From the NCBI RefSeq assembly GCF_946479275.1, contig NZ_CAMLFE010000003.1, forward strand, positions 62,001-126,000: 64,000 nucleotides of DNA, written 5' to 3'. Positions 18,956-28,982 of the stretch are shown here, piece by piece (the stretch's first letter is position 1; the number at the start of each line of letters is the position of its first letter). Origin of the DNA: an uncultured Bartonella sp. Lineage in GTDB: Bacteria; Pseudomonadota; Alphaproteobacteria; Rhizobiales; Rhizobiaceae. Below the pieces are notes generated by a model, which saw nothing but the letters and a program-made list of their open reading frames with translations, did not search any database and had not been told where the DNA came from. Made by a program: the position numbers and the translations under genes.

Positions 18956-20146
18956 ATGCGCATTATTGAACTATACATCCTTCGGCGCGTTTTCGTTCTG
19001 TTCGCAGCAGTCCTGCTTGCCGCAGTCGGCATAAGCTGGACCGTGCAAGTTTTGTCAAGAATTAACTTTCTGACAACAAGCGGGCAAACGGTTTTCACTA
19101 TTTTACAGTTTTCTTCCCTATTTATCCCCTCGGTCATTCCTCTTGTTATCCCTTTCGCTCTGGTTATTGCGATAGCCCAAACATTGTCGACAATGAATCA
19201 GGATTCGGAACTCGTTGTTATCAATGCTTCGGGTGCCCCCCGCGGTACAGTATGGAAACCGGTACTGATACTTGCGGTTCTCGCAGCCGTCTGTTCGTTT
19301 ATCATTACCAACTTCGTCAGTCCGCAAGCACGCATCACAATGCGCCAGATGATGGCCACCACACACTCCGACCTCATCAATGTATTTATACAAGAGGGCA
19401 ATTTCCGTGAATTAACAGACAATCTTTATATGGAGATTGGCGAACGTCATGACGATGGAACCATCGGGAGACTGTTTATTGCCGACCAACGCGATCCCTT
19501 GACCGACCTCTATTATTATGCGGTCAACGGTTCGGTTGTCAGCAATGACAACGGCGATTTTCTCGTTCTGAATAACGGCGAAGTACAAAGACGCGACAAT
19601 AAAGCGGGAAGCATGTCAATCATCAAATTCGGCTCTTACACGTTCAATCTTAGCGATTTTACTGCAAGCGACGGAACGCCAACAATTTTCCCGAAAGATC
19701 GCCCCCTTGTTTATCTTTTTCACCCTGACGCGAACGATACCTATTATCAGAGACGGCCATTGCAATATACCGCCGAATTACATCGTCGCTTCACCGATTG
19801 GCTCTACCCGATTGTTTTTGCTTTGATTGCTTTGGCTGTGGCCGGTGACGCACGTTCGCAGCGTCAGGCACGCATTTCCGCTTCGTTCTCGGCAATTTCA
19901 CTTTCTCTGGTGGTCTATGCTGTTGGATATTTCTTTGGTGACCGCGCAGACAATGATCTAGGCTATATTCCGCTTCTTTATATATTGCCAATCGGAGTTT
20001 GTGCTTTTATCGCGTTCCTGTTCATAACGAATCGTAAAATGACGCTTCCCGATCAATTCAGCGACAAACTGTCGACTACTATAAAGAGACTAAGGAACAG
20101 GATATTTCGTCACAACCAATCTGATGTAAACGGAGGTGCATCATGA
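18956..20146 (+). CDS. lptF: LPS export ABC transporter permease LptF
   Basis: A 396-residue inner-membrane permease with the YjgP/YjgQ fold: three N-terminal helices, a periplasmic beta-jellyroll (about 125-270) and three C-terminal helices. MRIIELYILRRVFVLFAAVL is the typical start. With LptG and the ATPase LptB (not in this window) it extracts lipopolysaccharide from the inner membrane. The frame opens at TTG 18929, and ATG 18941 is also possible, but 18956 matches family starts. Its stop overlaps the lptG start as ATGA. Confidence 0.93.
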   Translation: MRIIELYILRRVFVLFAAVLLAAVGISWTVQVLSRINFLTTSGQTVFTILQFSSLFIPSVIPLVIPFALVIAIAQTLSTMNQDSELVVINASGAPRGTVWKPVLILAVLAAVCSFIITNFVSPQARITMRQMMATTHSDLINVFIQEGNFRELTDNLYMEIGERHDDGTIGRLFIADQRDPLTDLYYYAVNGSVVSNDNGDFLVLNNGEVQRRDNKAGSMSIIKFGSYTFNLSDFTASDGTPTIFPKDRPLVYLFHPDANDTYYQRRPLQYTAELHRRFTDWLYPIVFALIALAVAGDARSQRQARISASFSAISLSLVVYAVGYFFGDRADNDLGYIPLLYILPIGVCAFIAFLFITNRKMTLPDQFSDKLSTTIKRLRNRIFRHNQSDVNGGAS

Positions 20147-21234
20147 TTGGTTGGACATTAGGACGTTATTTCTTTCTCAGATATGTAAAGACGACCGTCT
20201 ATTTTCTGCTGGGAATTTTTATTCTTTCTCTGCTCATAGACTTCACAATCAATGCCGGACGGCTTGCGGGATTGCCTGGTTATTCGCCATTTGGTGCACT
20301 TGCCATATCGGCGCTGCGTATTCCATTTAATATGCAACAATTATTCCCGTTTGTTGCGCTGTTTTCAGCAATGGCAACATTGATTGCGCTGAACAGGAAA
20401 ATGGAACTCGTCGTTACCCGTTCCATAGGTGTTTCGGCTTGGCAGTTTCTCACGCCCTTATGTTTCGGCGCTTTTTTATTCGGTCTTTTCGGGGTCATCG
20501 TCGTCAATCCCATTGCCGCCTGGGGAACATCCCAATCGGAAAAAATACTTTCCGAATGGAAGGGCAAGAACATCGAGGCAACTGTGGATAACGAACGTAT
20601 TCCATGGTTAACGCAGCGAACCGATTATGGTGTTACAACCATAGGTACAAAGGCCACTGCTGACGGTGGCTTGACATTGCTTGATGCAACTTTCGTCGAA
20701 TATAACGACGACGAGACAATCAAAGATTGGCTTAACACTACACGGGCCCATCTCACACATGGCTATTGGGTGCTTGAAAATGGTGCCCGTTATCGGGCCG
20801 GTCATGAGCCTGAAAACTTTACAGAGTTGAAGGTTCCAACGAATCTGAGACCCGAGTTTGTCGAAGAAAAATTAGCTGATCCGGCAAGCATTCCTTTTTA
20901 CGATTTGCCCAGGAAAATACAGATCGCTAGATCGTTTGGATATTCTGCCAATTCTTTCGATATGCAGTTGCAATCTCTGATTGCACTTCCGGCTCTTCTT
21001 ATTGCGATGACATTGATCGCAGCAACTGTTACATTAAAATTTGTAAGGTTTGGTCAATCACGTACAATGATTTTGGGTGGAATCATTGCCGGGTTCGTGC
21101 TTTATGTAGTTACGGTTCTTGTGCAAGCATTTGGTAAGGCGGCTTACGTGCCCCCTGTCATTGCTGCTTGGGTGCCGGTTGTTATTGCGTTATTTTTTGG
21201 TATATCCTTTTTGTTGCATAAAGAGGATGGCTAG
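20143..21234 (+). CDS. lptG: LPS export ABC transporter permease LptG
   Basis: A 363-residue partner of LptF with the same layout (three helices, periplasmic domain, three helices). MIGWTLGRYFFLRYVKTTVY and the first-loop PFVALFSAMATLIALNRKME are characteristic. A four-base ATGA overlap with lptF implies coupled translation in equal amounts, as expected for a heterodimer. lptD begins directly after its stop. Confidence 0.94.
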   Translation: MIGWTLGRYFFLRYVKTTVYFLLGIFILSLLIDFTINAGRLAGLPGYSPFGALAISALRIPFNMQQLFPFVALFSAMATLIALNRKMELVVTRSIGVSAWQFLTPLCFGAFLFGLFGVIVVNPIAAWGTSQSEKILSEWKGKNIEATVDNERIPWLTQRTDYGVTTIGTKATADGGLTLLDATFVEYNDDETIKDWLNTTRAHLTHGYWVLENGARYRAGHEPENFTELKVPTNLRPEFVEEKLADPASIPFYDLPRKIQIARSFGYSANSFDMQLQSLIALPALLIAMTLIAATVTLKFVRFGQSRTMILGGIIAGFVLYVVTVLVQAFGKAAYVPPVIAAWVPVVIALFFGISFLLHKEDG

Positions 21235-23595
21235 GTGAGACAATTGACAAGTGGAATGAAAATTTCAAACAGCCTCAGGGCTTTGGCACTCGGAACTGCA
21301 TTGGGGTGCTCTTTGGGACTAAGCACATATGTTGCTTCTGCCCAGGACTTCAGTGCTATGGCTGCCACTCATAAAACTGATCCCAACGCACGTATGTTGC
21401 TTTCAGCAGACGAGCTTGTCTATGATCGTGACGCCAATACGGTTACGGCTCAGGGTAATGTGCAGATCGAATATGATGGTAACCGAATCGTCGCTCGCAA
21501 AGTTGTCTATAACCAGAAAACGAATCGCGTTCTGGCAGAAGGCGATGTTGAAGTCGTCCAGCCTGACGGTAGCAAATATTATTCCCAGCAGATTGATATG
21601 ACAGATGATCTCGGAGAAGGCTTTGTCAATTCTCTGAGAGCTGAAACACCTGATAACACGCGCTTCGCAGCAGTGAGTGCCGAGCGCAGTGGCGGCCAGA
21701 TGACCGTTTTCAACCGTGGCACCTATACCGCCTGCGAGCCTTGCTATTATAAACCGGATCGCGATGTCTTATGGCAGATAAAAGCCAAGAAAATCATCTG
21801 GAATGGCGCGACCAAAACAATGCGGTTCGAAAATAGCCATTTCGAATTTTTCGGTATGCCGGTTGCGTGGTTTCCGGTCTTCGAAATGCCTGATCCCACA
21901 GTTAAACGCAAAACCGGTGTTTTAACGCCTAATTTTGTCTATACAAATGATCTCGGATTAGGAATTCGCAATTCCTATTTCTGGAATCTCGCGCCTAACT
22001 ATGATTTTACACTTTCTGCCACCGGTTTCACCAATCAGGGTTTGCTGACAGAAGGTGAATGGCGTCACCGCCTGGAGACAGGTAGCTATAATATCCGTTT
22101 TGCCCATATTTATCAGGCAAACCCTGGCGATTTCGACCATGACACGATCGATAGCGTCAATGACAACCGTTATATGGTTGCCACAAAAGGTGATTTCCGG
22201 ATCAATTCAAACTGGACCTATGGTTGGGATATTTTAGCTCAATCGGATAGAAATTTCAGTCGCACCTATGATCTTGAAGGCTACAAGAACGATGTGTTCC
22301 GTTCACAACTCTATTTGAATGGACTTGCCGGGCGTAACTACTTCGATATGCGCTTTTATCATTTCGAAGTGCAGGATTCGATGCTTAAAGATAACCCTTC
22401 AGAGCGTTACACGCGTCAACCATGGGTTCTTCCTCGCATCGATTATTCTTTTATTCCTGATGAAGCCGTCTATGGTGGTGAGTTTACCTTCCACACCAAT
22501 TTGCAATCTATATATCGAGACAAGGCCGACTTTGCCTTTGCCGATTGGCAAGGGCGTCCGCTCAACACGGCCAGACTTGCAGGTATGTCCGGCACAGATT
22601 TTCGCTTAACCTCTGATGTCGAATGGAAGAGAAGTCTGATCAGTCAAGGTGGTCTGGTATTCACGCCGATTCTGGCTTTGCGTGGTGATGGTATCGGTAC
22701 CGATGCCCACGGTGAATATGGTGGCTATATGACAGATGGCAGTTATAGCAGTATGGATATCGAATCGGGTGCATTCCGTGGCATTGCTACGGCCGGTTTG
22801 GACTTGCGTTATCCCCTGCTCTTTACTGCGGGTAATTCCACCCATGTTATCGAGCCTATTGCACAAATTTTCATTCGCAATAACGAGCAATATACCGGAC
22901 GCCTCCCCAATGAGGATGCGCAAAGCTTTGTCTTTGACGCTACTACATTGTTTGAACGAGACAAGTTTTCCGGCTATGACCGTGCTGAAGGCGGAACACG
23001 CTCGAATGTTGGTCTGAGATATTCGGGCAACTTTAATAACGGGTGGTCACTCTATGGCTTGGCTGGCCAATCGTTCCAGCTCTTCGGTAAAAATTCTTTC
23101 AATGCGAAAGACTTTGTCAGTGTCGGCGCCGATTCCGGACTTGAAAGCGCACGTTCCGACTATGTTGCAATGATCGGTGCAAGCAATGAACACGGCTTTG
23201 CCATTGCCTCGCGCGGCCGTTTTGATGACGAAACTGGCTCAATCCGGCGTGGTGAAGTCGAGGCTTCACAAACCTGGAAGAGGGTATCGCTTTCTTCACA
23301 ATATGCTTATATCGAAAGTCAGCCGGATTATGGTTATGCACAGGATCGTCAGGAAGTCAGTGTATTCGGCAACTATAAATTTACCGAACATTGGTCGATT
23401 CATGCCAATTCGAGTTACGACCTCGTTTCCGATACATTTGTGAGATTGGGCACAGGTTTGAATTATCTCGACGAATGTTTTGGCTTAAATCTCGGCTATT
23501 CCCAGACGCGTAACCCTTGGGAAAATGAACCGAAGCACACATTCGGCTTTCTATTGTCCTTCCGCACTGTGGCGGACATTGGCAAAGCCATGTAA
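21235..23595 (+). CDS. lptD: LPS-assembly outer-membrane protein LptD
   Basis: A 786-residue outer-membrane protein that inserts LPS into the outer leaflet. A signal peptide (about 1-36, ending ASAQ) is followed by an OstA/LptA-like domain (LLSADELVYDRDANTVTAQG, about 55-75 onward) and a large C-terminal beta-barrel (about 210-786) rich in alternating aromatic strands. A CEPCYYKP motif near 163 supplies cysteines, with another at CFGLNLGY near the end, which could form the interdomain disulphides. The GTG at 21235 has GAGGA upstream; ATG 21256 is an alternative with poorer spacing. Confidence 0.94.
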   Translation: MRQLTSGMKISNSLRALALGTALGCSLGLSTYVASAQDFSAMAATHKTDPNARMLLSADELVYDRDANTVTAQGNVQIEYDGNRIVARKVVYNQKTNRVLAEGDVEVVQPDGSKYYSQQIDMTDDLGEGFVNSLRAETPDNTRFAAVSAERSGGQMTVFNRGTYTACEPCYYKPDRDVLWQIKAKKIIWNGATKTMRFENSHFEFFGMPVAWFPVFEMPDPTVKRKTGVLTPNFVYTNDLGLGIRNSYFWNLAPNYDFTLSATGFTNQGLLTEGEWRHRLETGSYNIRFAHIYQANPGDFDHDTIDSVNDNRYMVATKGDFRINSNWTYGWDILAQSDRNFSRTYDLEGYKNDVFRSQLYLNGLAGRNYFDMRFYHFEVQDSMLKDNPSERYTRQPWVLPRIDYSFIPDEAVYGGEFTFHTNLQSIYRDKADFAFADWQGRPLNTARLAGMSGTDFRLTSDVEWKRSLISQGGLVFTPILALRGDGIGTDAHGEYGGYMTDGSYSSMDIESGAFRGIATAGLDLRYPLLFTAGNSTHVIEPIAQIFIRNNEQYTGRLPNEDAQSFVFDATTLFERDKFSGYDRAEGGTRSNVGLRYSGNFNNGWSLYGLAGQSFQLFGKNSFNAKDFVSVGADSGLESARSDYVAMIGASNEHGFAIASRGRFDDETGSIRRGEVEASQTWKRVSLSSQYAYIESQPDYGYAQDRQEVSVFGNYKFTEHWSIHANSSYDLVSDTFVRLGTGLNYLDECFGLNLGYSQTRNPWENEPKHTFGFLLSFRTVADIGKAM

Positions 23596-23703
23596 CAGTT
23601 TAATGCCAAAGAACATCGCTTTTGGTGAATTGCTGTTATTGTGATAAAAACGATAAAAGACTATTTATTGAAAATACTTGGCGAAAAGCGGAAGCTTAGA
23701 ACA

Positions 23704-24675
23704 ATGAAAAAGATGAGAAACAGCGCATTGGCATTAACTATTGCCTCGCTCATGGGTGTGACTTTTTTACAAACTGATGCTTTTTGTGCGCCACGAGCAC
23801 CGCAGGCAGAAGCTTCGGCTCAAACAGCTGTCGCCGTCATTGTCAATGGTAACGCAATTACCAATTACGATATTCAAAGGCGTGCCGCTTTCCTGAAATT
23901 GCAGAGAAAGACCGGCAATTTAACTTCGCAAGCTAAAGACGAACTCATTGAAGAGATGCTTAAACGCGTCGAAATGAAAAAGCGGAATATCGACGTCAGT
24001 GATGACGAGGTCAACAAAGCTTTCAACGGCTTTGCCGAGCGCAATCATATGACCGTCGCTCAACTTACAGATATGCTTGGAAAAGCCGGAGTAACCGCCG
24101 AACATTTTAAAAATTATATCCGTGTTCAGATGGGATGGGGACGTCTTGTAAGTGCCCGTTACCGTGCTGAAGGTGGAATAATCACCGAACAGGAAGCAGT
24201 ACAGCGTATGCTCAAAAATGGTGGCGTCAAACCGACAGCCAACGAATATGAATTGCAACAGGTGATTTTCGTCGTTCCTAATAATCGACGTAGCGCGATA
24301 CTTGGAAAACGCAAACAGGATGCAGAACTATTCCGCTCGAAATTTTCGGGTTGTGCCAACCTCAAACAGCAAGCAACCGGAATGATTGACGTTACAATTC
24401 GCAATCTTGGTCGGGTTCTCGAGCCCCAATTACCGGAAGAATGGGAAAAGTCCGTCAAGGCAACACCAGCCGGTCGCATGACCCCGCCACAAGAAACAGC
24501 GAGAGGCGTTGAAGCCCTTGCTGTTTGCAACATTAAAAAAGTTTCGGATGATAAGGTTGCACAATTGGTCTTCACCATTCAGGATAATGAAAAGTCCGGT
24601 GATAAAAAGGCTGAAGACCTAAGTGCAAAATACGTCAAGGAATTGCGGGAAAAGGCCCGCATTGAAAATCCTTGA
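23704..24675 (+). CDS. surA: SurA-like periplasmic chaperone with diverged PPIase domain
   Basis: A 323-residue exported protein. A signal peptide (MKKMRNSALALTIASLMGV to about residue 29) precedes a SurA N-terminal chaperone domain (VIVNGNAITNYDIQRRAAFL onward). A single parvulin-like region (about 190-290) is only weakly recognisable: the usual GGxLGW segment reads IRNLGRV, so isomerase activity may be lost. SurA escorts outer-membrane proteins such as LptD through the periplasm, which fits its place after lptD. The frame is open from 23641, but ATG 23704 begins the signal peptide. Its stop overlaps the pdxA start. Confidence 0.82.
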   Translation: MKKMRNSALALTIASLMGVTFLQTDAFCAPRAPQAEASAQTAVAVIVNGNAITNYDIQRRAAFLKLQRKTGNLTSQAKDELIEEMLKRVEMKKRNIDVSDDEVNKAFNGFAERNHMTVAQLTDMLGKAGVTAEHFKNYIRVQMGWGRLVSARYRAEGGIITEQEAVQRMLKNGGVKPTANEYELQQVIFVVPNNRRSAILGKRKQDAELFRSKFSGCANLKQQATGMIDVTIRNLGRVLEPQLPEEWEKSVKATPAGRMTPPQETARGVEALAVCNIKKVSDDKVAQLVFTIQDNEKSGDKKAEDLSAKYVKELREKARIENP

Positions 24676-25682
24676 TGTCTTCGCTTGCCGTTAGTAGTGG
24701 TGATCCCGCCGGGATAGGATTGGAAATTGCGCTGAAAGCTTGGCAGCAACGCCATTCACGTCACATACCTGCTTTCTTTGTTCTGGCTGACGCCGACATT
24801 GTCGAGAAAACCATTTCGTTATTGAACATGGATGTTCGTATGGCGTTCGTCGAAGCAGACGAAGCAGCAGAAAAGTTTGAAGATTCTTTTCCCGTTGTTC
24901 CCTTACATAATCGTCAATCGGCCTTGCCCGGTCAACCTTCATCAAAAAACGCTGCCGGAATTGTTGAAGCTATTGAACGCGGTGTTCATTATGTCCATGA
25001 CAAAGAGGCAACAGCGTTAGTCACATGTCCAATAGCAAAAAAAATCCTTTATGAAGCCGGCTTTCACTTTCCGGGACACACAGAGTTTTTGGCTGATCTA
25101 GCGGAAAAGCTGAATGGCAAACATTGCCAACCCGTTATGATGCTTGCTGGCCCCCAATTAAGAACCATACCGGTTACAGTCCATATTGCGATAGAGAAAG
25201 TTCCACATACATTGACCAAAGAGTTGCTGGTCGAAACAGGGCTTATCGTCGCCCATGATTTATCCGAACGGTTTGCTATAAAAAATCCACGACTTGCGGT
25301 AGCCGGTCTTAACCCGCATGCAGGTGAAGGCGGAGCTATGGGGCTTGAAGAAAAAAACATCATAAAACCGGCGATGGAAATTCTGCGTTCTCGTGGAATA
25401 AACGTGATTGGTCCGCTTCCATCTGACACTATGTTCAATGCACGTGCCCGTAAGAATTACGATGTTGCTTTGTGTATGTATCACGATCAGGCATTGATAC
25501 CGGTTAAAACAATCGGCTTTGACGACACTGTCAATGTAACTTTGGGGCTTCCTTTTATCCGAACCTCTCCTGACCATGGAACAGCGTTTGATATAGCCGG
25601 AAAGGGAATAGCTTCGCCAGAAAGTTTTATCGCTGCATTAACACTTGCCGATAAACTCGCCCAAAATTCTCTTCCATCATGA
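24675..25682 (+). CDS. pdxA: 4-hydroxythreonine-4-phosphate dehydrogenase
   Basis: A 335-residue enzyme of pyridoxal-phosphate synthesis that oxidises 4-phosphohydroxythreonine with NAD. Family landmarks are [15 protein letters not shown] at the N-terminus, [19 protein letters not shown] and [14 protein letters not shown], which carry the metal-binding histidines and aspartates. The ATG at 24675 overlaps the surA stop (TGATG), and its stop overlaps rsmA (ATGA). surA-pdxA-rsmA is a widely shared gene order in proteobacteria. Confidence 0.95.
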   Translation: MSSLAVSSGDPAGIGLEIALKAWQQRHSRHIPAFFVLADADIVEKTISLLNMDVRMAFVEADEAAEKFEDSFPVVPLHNRQSALPGQPSSKNAAGIVEAIERGVHYVHDKEATALVTCPIAKKILYEAGFHFPGHTEFLADLAEKLNGKHCQPVMMLAGPQLRTIPVTVHIAIEKVPHTLTKELLVETGLIVAHDLSERFAIKNPRLAVAGLNPHAGEGGAMGLEEKNIIKPAMEILRSRGINVIGPLPSDTMFNARARKNYDVALCMYHDQALIPVKTIGFDDTVNVTLGLPFIRTSPDHGTAFDIAGKGIASPESFIAALTLADKLAQNSLPS

Positions 25683-26515
25683 CAATTGATTCACTTCCAC
25701 CACTGCGAGAAGTCATAGAAACTTTCGGACTCAGTGCAAAAAAATCTCTTGGACAGAATTTTCTATTCGACCTCAATTTAACCGCAAAAATTGCCCGTCA
25801 GGCAGGCGATCTAGAGGGCAAAGACGTATTGGAAATCGGGCCCGGTCCGGGAGGGCTTACACGCGCCCTACTTTCACAAGGCGCCATAGTTACAGTTATC
25901 GAACGTGACACACGCTGCCTTGCTGCACTTGAAGAAATTTCCAATGCGTATCCCGATAGACTCAAAATCATATCAGGGGATGCTCTTGAGGAAAATTTTG
26001 AAAGCCTTTTCAAAAGTGGAGAAAAACCCGCCATCGTTGCCAATCTTCCTTATAACATCGGCACCGAACTATTAATCCGCTGGCTTACAGTTGAACCTTG
26101 GCCGCCTTTTTATCAATCCATGACGCTGATGTTCCAAAAAGAGGTAGCCCAACGCATTGTAGCACTTCCACGTACGCCACATTATGGTCGTTTGGCGGTT
26201 CTTGCCGGTTGGCGCACGCATGCGCGAATTGCCTTTGATGTTCCGCGGCAGGCCTTCACGCCTCCACCAAAGGTGACATCTTCAGTCGTTCACATTATCC
26301 CCAATGGTAATCCCCTACCCTGCACAGTAGAGAGCCTTGAGAAGGTTACCAAAGCGGCATTCGGACAAAGAAGAAAGATGCTCCGCCAAAGTCTCAAATC
26401 GCTTGGTGGAGAAGCTTTATTGGAAAAAACGGGAATTGATAGCACACGCCGTGCAGAAACTCTTGATATAAAGGAATTTGTCTCTCTAGCTCAAGCAATT
26501 GATACTAGACCGTGA
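25679..26515 (+). CDS. rsmA: 16S rRNA (adenine(1518/1519)-N(6))-dimethyltransferase
   Basis: A 278-residue KsgA/RsmA that dimethylates two adenines near the 3' end of 16S rRNA. Motifs: [10 protein letters not shown], the SAM-binding [11 protein letters not shown] and the catalytic NLPYNI. The C-terminal [11 protein letters not shown] is typical. It is the last gene of the lptF-rsmA operon and converges with gmk across 244 bases. That gap holds only a weak hairpin (CAGGC 26723-26727 with GCCTG 26739-26743). Confidence 0.96.
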   Translation: MTIDSLPPLREVIETFGLSAKKSLGQNFLFDLNLTAKIARQAGDLEGKDVLEIGPGPGGLTRALLSQGAIVTVIERDTRCLAALEEISNAYPDRLKIISGDALEENFESLFKSGEKPAIVANLPYNIGTELLIRWLTVEPWPPFYQSMTLMFQKEVAQRIVALPRTPHYGRLAVLAGWRTHARIAFDVPRQAFTPPPKVTSSVVHIIPNGNPLPCTVESLEKVTKAAFGQRRKMLRQSLKSLGGEALLEKTGIDSTRRAETLDIKEFVSLAQAIDTRP

Positions 26516-26759
26516 GGAAGAGATTAAGCCATAAAAGTTAAAACTCTAAAACTGTGGCGGAATATAAGGTCTGCTATCCCTCCGAGAGTTGTGATTTTTG
26601 GTTTAGTAGCCAACATTTACTGCCCCACAAGTTCGCTCGTTCGACTTTTCCAAAATTTCATCGCATGAGACAAAACAGATTTACCTACTTTTTTCTCATC
26701 AGTTGTTCAATGAGCAGCCGATCAGGCTTTTTGCTTGTGCCTGTTCAACCTGAATAAAT

Positions 26760-27428
26760 CTATTCAAGTTTTTCCTGTAGCAATCCATCTACAAACGAAT
26801 CAATGTAAAGGCAGCGCCGCCGTTTCATCGCTTCAGCAAGATGAATCGTTTTAATGAGTGAGAAAGATTGCTCCAAATCGTCATTAATAATCACATAATC
26901 ATAAGATTTATAATGTTCTATCTCACCTCGGGCGTTGTGGAGCCTGAGGTCGATGACGTCCGGCGCATCTTCAGCACGTCTATTCAAGCGTGACTTCAAT
27001 TCTTTCATTGACGGTGGAAGAATAAAAATGGAAACAACATCATCAGGCATCTTCTCCTGCAATTGTTGTGCGCCCTGATAGTCGATATCGAAGAGCATAT
27101 CGCGCCCTGCTGCCAAAGCTTTATCCACTGTTTCACGCAATGTACCGTAATAATGACCATGAACTTCCGCCCATTCGATCAATTCATCATTATCGCGCTT
27201 ACGCTCGAATTCTTCTTTGCTTATAAAATGATAATGAACCCCGTTTATCTCGCTTGACCGGCGTTCGCGCGTCGTCACACTAATCGACAAGCCAAGATGA
27301 CCATCTTCCAGCAACAAACGTGACAATGTGGATTTTCCTGCCCCCGATGGCGATGAAATTACCATCAACACTCCGCGTCTTTTGCCCGCGTTCTTTAAAT
27401 TGCGTTCACGTTCAGAGGTGTTTTCCAT
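26760..27428 (-). CDS. gmk: Guanylate kinase
   Basis: A 222-residue kinase converting GMP to GDP. The P-loop [10 protein letters not shown] lies near residue 25, and the GMP-binding region contains [19 protein letters not shown] and, later, [11 protein letters not shown]. The ATG at 27428 has AAGGAC about nine bases upstream. It lies 61 bases downstream of yicC on the same strand, a usual pairing. Confidence 0.97.
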   Translation of the reverse strand: MENTSERERNLKNAGKRRGVLMVISSPSGAGKSTLSRLLLEDGHLGLSISVTTRERRSSEINGVHYHFISKEEFERKRDNDELIEWAEVHGHYYGTLRETVDKALAAGRDMLFDIDYQGAQQLQEKMPDDVVSIFILPPSMKELKSRLNRRAEDAPDVIDLRLHNARGEIEHYKSYDYVIINDDLEQSFSLIKTIHLAEAMKRRRCLYIDSFVDGLLQEKLE

Positions 27429-27489
27429 TATACATTGTCCTTCAAATTTTTCGTGACCACCTCAGGGCACAAAATTTCAAAATATCAGT

Positions 27490-28371
27490 CTATTCGACAT
27501 TCTGAATTTGTTCTCTGAACTGGTCAATCACCGCCTTTAATGACAGACCTGCTGCAGAAAGGGAAGCCGTATGCGCTTTGGAGCAAAGTGTATTGGCTTC
27601 ACGATTAAATTCCTGAGCCAGAAAGTCCAATCGACGACCAACAGGTTCGTTCAATCCAAGCAAATATCTTGCTGCTTCGATGTGGCCGTCAAGCCGGTCA
27701 AGTTCTTCCTGAATATCGACTTTGGTTACAAGAAGGACCGCTTCCATTTCCAGCCGTTGGTCATCAAGTTTATCACTGGAGTCAAGAAGTGCAGCCACCT
27801 GCGTTTTTAGTCGTTCCTTTATCGCTTCGCGCGAACGTGACGGATCGTTTCTGGCTCCGCTTACCAATTTTTCAATTGTATCGATTTGTCCGGACAGGAT
27901 TTTATTGAGTGTTGCTCCTTCTTTTTCACGGGCAAATCTCAAATCCTGAAGGGAAACGTCGAACCCTTTAATAATAGCAAGCTTCAAATCGGTATTTTCG
28001 ATGGTTTCATTTTCCGGCGTTCCGTATTCGACGATGCCCTTTATTCCTAACAGTCCGTCGATAGTCGGTTTCTGAATGCCATAAGCTTGTTCCAGTTCGT
28101 TTGAAAATTTCAAAGCCCAATCAAGGTAATCTTGATTGATACGGGGATGACTGCTTCCAGCCGAAAAAGAAACATTAAGCAAGCAATTTATATTTCCCCG
28201 TGAAAAAATATCTCCCGCCTTCTTTTTCAATTCATATTCGATGGCATCAATGGCAATATTCGAACGAAATCTCAAATCAAGACTTCTGCCATTAACTGAG
28301 CGAGTTTCCCATACAATAGTGGCACCTTCCGTCGATACACTCGCTCTGGCAAATCCTGTCATACTCTGCAA
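27490..28371 (-). CDS. YicC-family endoribonuclease
   Basis: A 293-residue YicC/YloC-family protein, known elsewhere as a stationary-phase factor and endoribonuclease. The conserved start QSMTGFARA is in the first codons only if translation begins at TTG 28371, which has AGGAG ten bases upstream; ATG 28362 would cut into the motif. The C-terminal GRRLDFLAQEFNREANTLCS is the DUF1732 signature. Its neighbours, gmk below and mltG above, are the standard Hyphomicrobiales context. Confidence 0.92.
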   Translation of the reverse strand: MQSMTGFARASVSTEGATIVWETRSVNGRSLDLRFRSNIAIDAIEYELKKKAGDIFSRGNINCLLNVSFSAGSSHPRINQDYLDWALKFSNELEQAYGIQKPTIDGLLGIKGIVEYGTPENETIENTDLKLAIIKGFDVSLQDLRFAREKEGATLNKILSGQIDTIEKLVSGARNDPSRSREAIKERLKTQVAALLDSSDKLDDQRLEMEAVLLVTKVDIQEELDRLDGHIEAARYLLGLNEPVGRRLDFLAQEFNREANTLCSKAHTASLSAAGLSLKAVIDQFREQIQNVE

Positions 28372-28982
28372 TGTAAAAAAACTCCTGTAAAAATACCGAT
28401 CAACGGTTAACGCACTTTTTTCACGTTGAATCCATTAGCGAAAGTGACTTTTTCACCTTAACCGTCAATGCTTTTCAAAAAAATTCAAAGACTCTTAATT
28501 AAGCTGCTTCCTCTTAACTGAATCGGCCGGAAATTTGAATTCAATAGCATGTGTCACCACCCCGCCGATAGCGATAATTTGTAAGGTAATTGTGATTATA
28601 CATTACATGCGTTGTGCCTATTTTCTGATAGTTTAAGAATCTGATGGGTATCATTTTCTAAACCGGTTCCGGTTAAAGTGCCGCTTTTACAACATCAAAT
28701 ATAAACAAGGCAATTCATATGCCTGCTGCCGAACATTAACCTTTCAAACAGACAGTATAAAAATATGAAAGATGAAAAAACGCGTTCGAAAAATTGCAGG
28801 AGATAGGATGAAAAACCATAACACGAACGTGTATGAACTCCCGATTCGAAACGGCACTTATACGTTGATAACTCTTTATGGCAAATAAAAAACGACTATA
28901 ACACAGTCGTCAATTTGAAGAGAGAACCGATTAGCATCGGTTTTCCGGAAAAATTTGAAATATCCGGAACCGTTAAAACCAA
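28372..28982. other. Gene-poor gap between mltG and yicC
   Basis: This 611-base gap holds a 26-codon plus-strand frame (28808-28888), an AACCGG-TT-CCGGTT palindrome at 28661-28674, an ACGGTTAA (28403-28410)/TTAACCGT (28458-28465) pair near the yicC start, and small hairpins at about 28892-28910 and 28925-28942. Part must be the yicC promoter. Confidence 0.5.
28808..28888 (+). CDS. Possible 26-residue peptide with a good ribosome-binding site
   Basis: An ATG follows GCAGGAGATAGG at proper spacing and opens a 26-codon frame ending in TAA. The end, RNGTYTLITLYGK, faintly recalls the tail of the small haemin-uptake protein HemP (NG..Y.L..T..GK), but the match is short and there is no iron gene nearby. 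A six-base stem (ACGACT/AGTCGT) follows the stop without a T-run. It may be a real small protein or chance. Confidence 0.25.
   Translation: MKNHNTNVYELPIRNGTYTLITLYGK

Noticed and set aside
26554-26757. A 67-codon plus-strand frame between rsmA and gmk
   Set aside because: It starts at GTG without a ribosome-binding site, has low-quality sequence rich in Ser, Phe and Cys, and fills the space between two converging genes.
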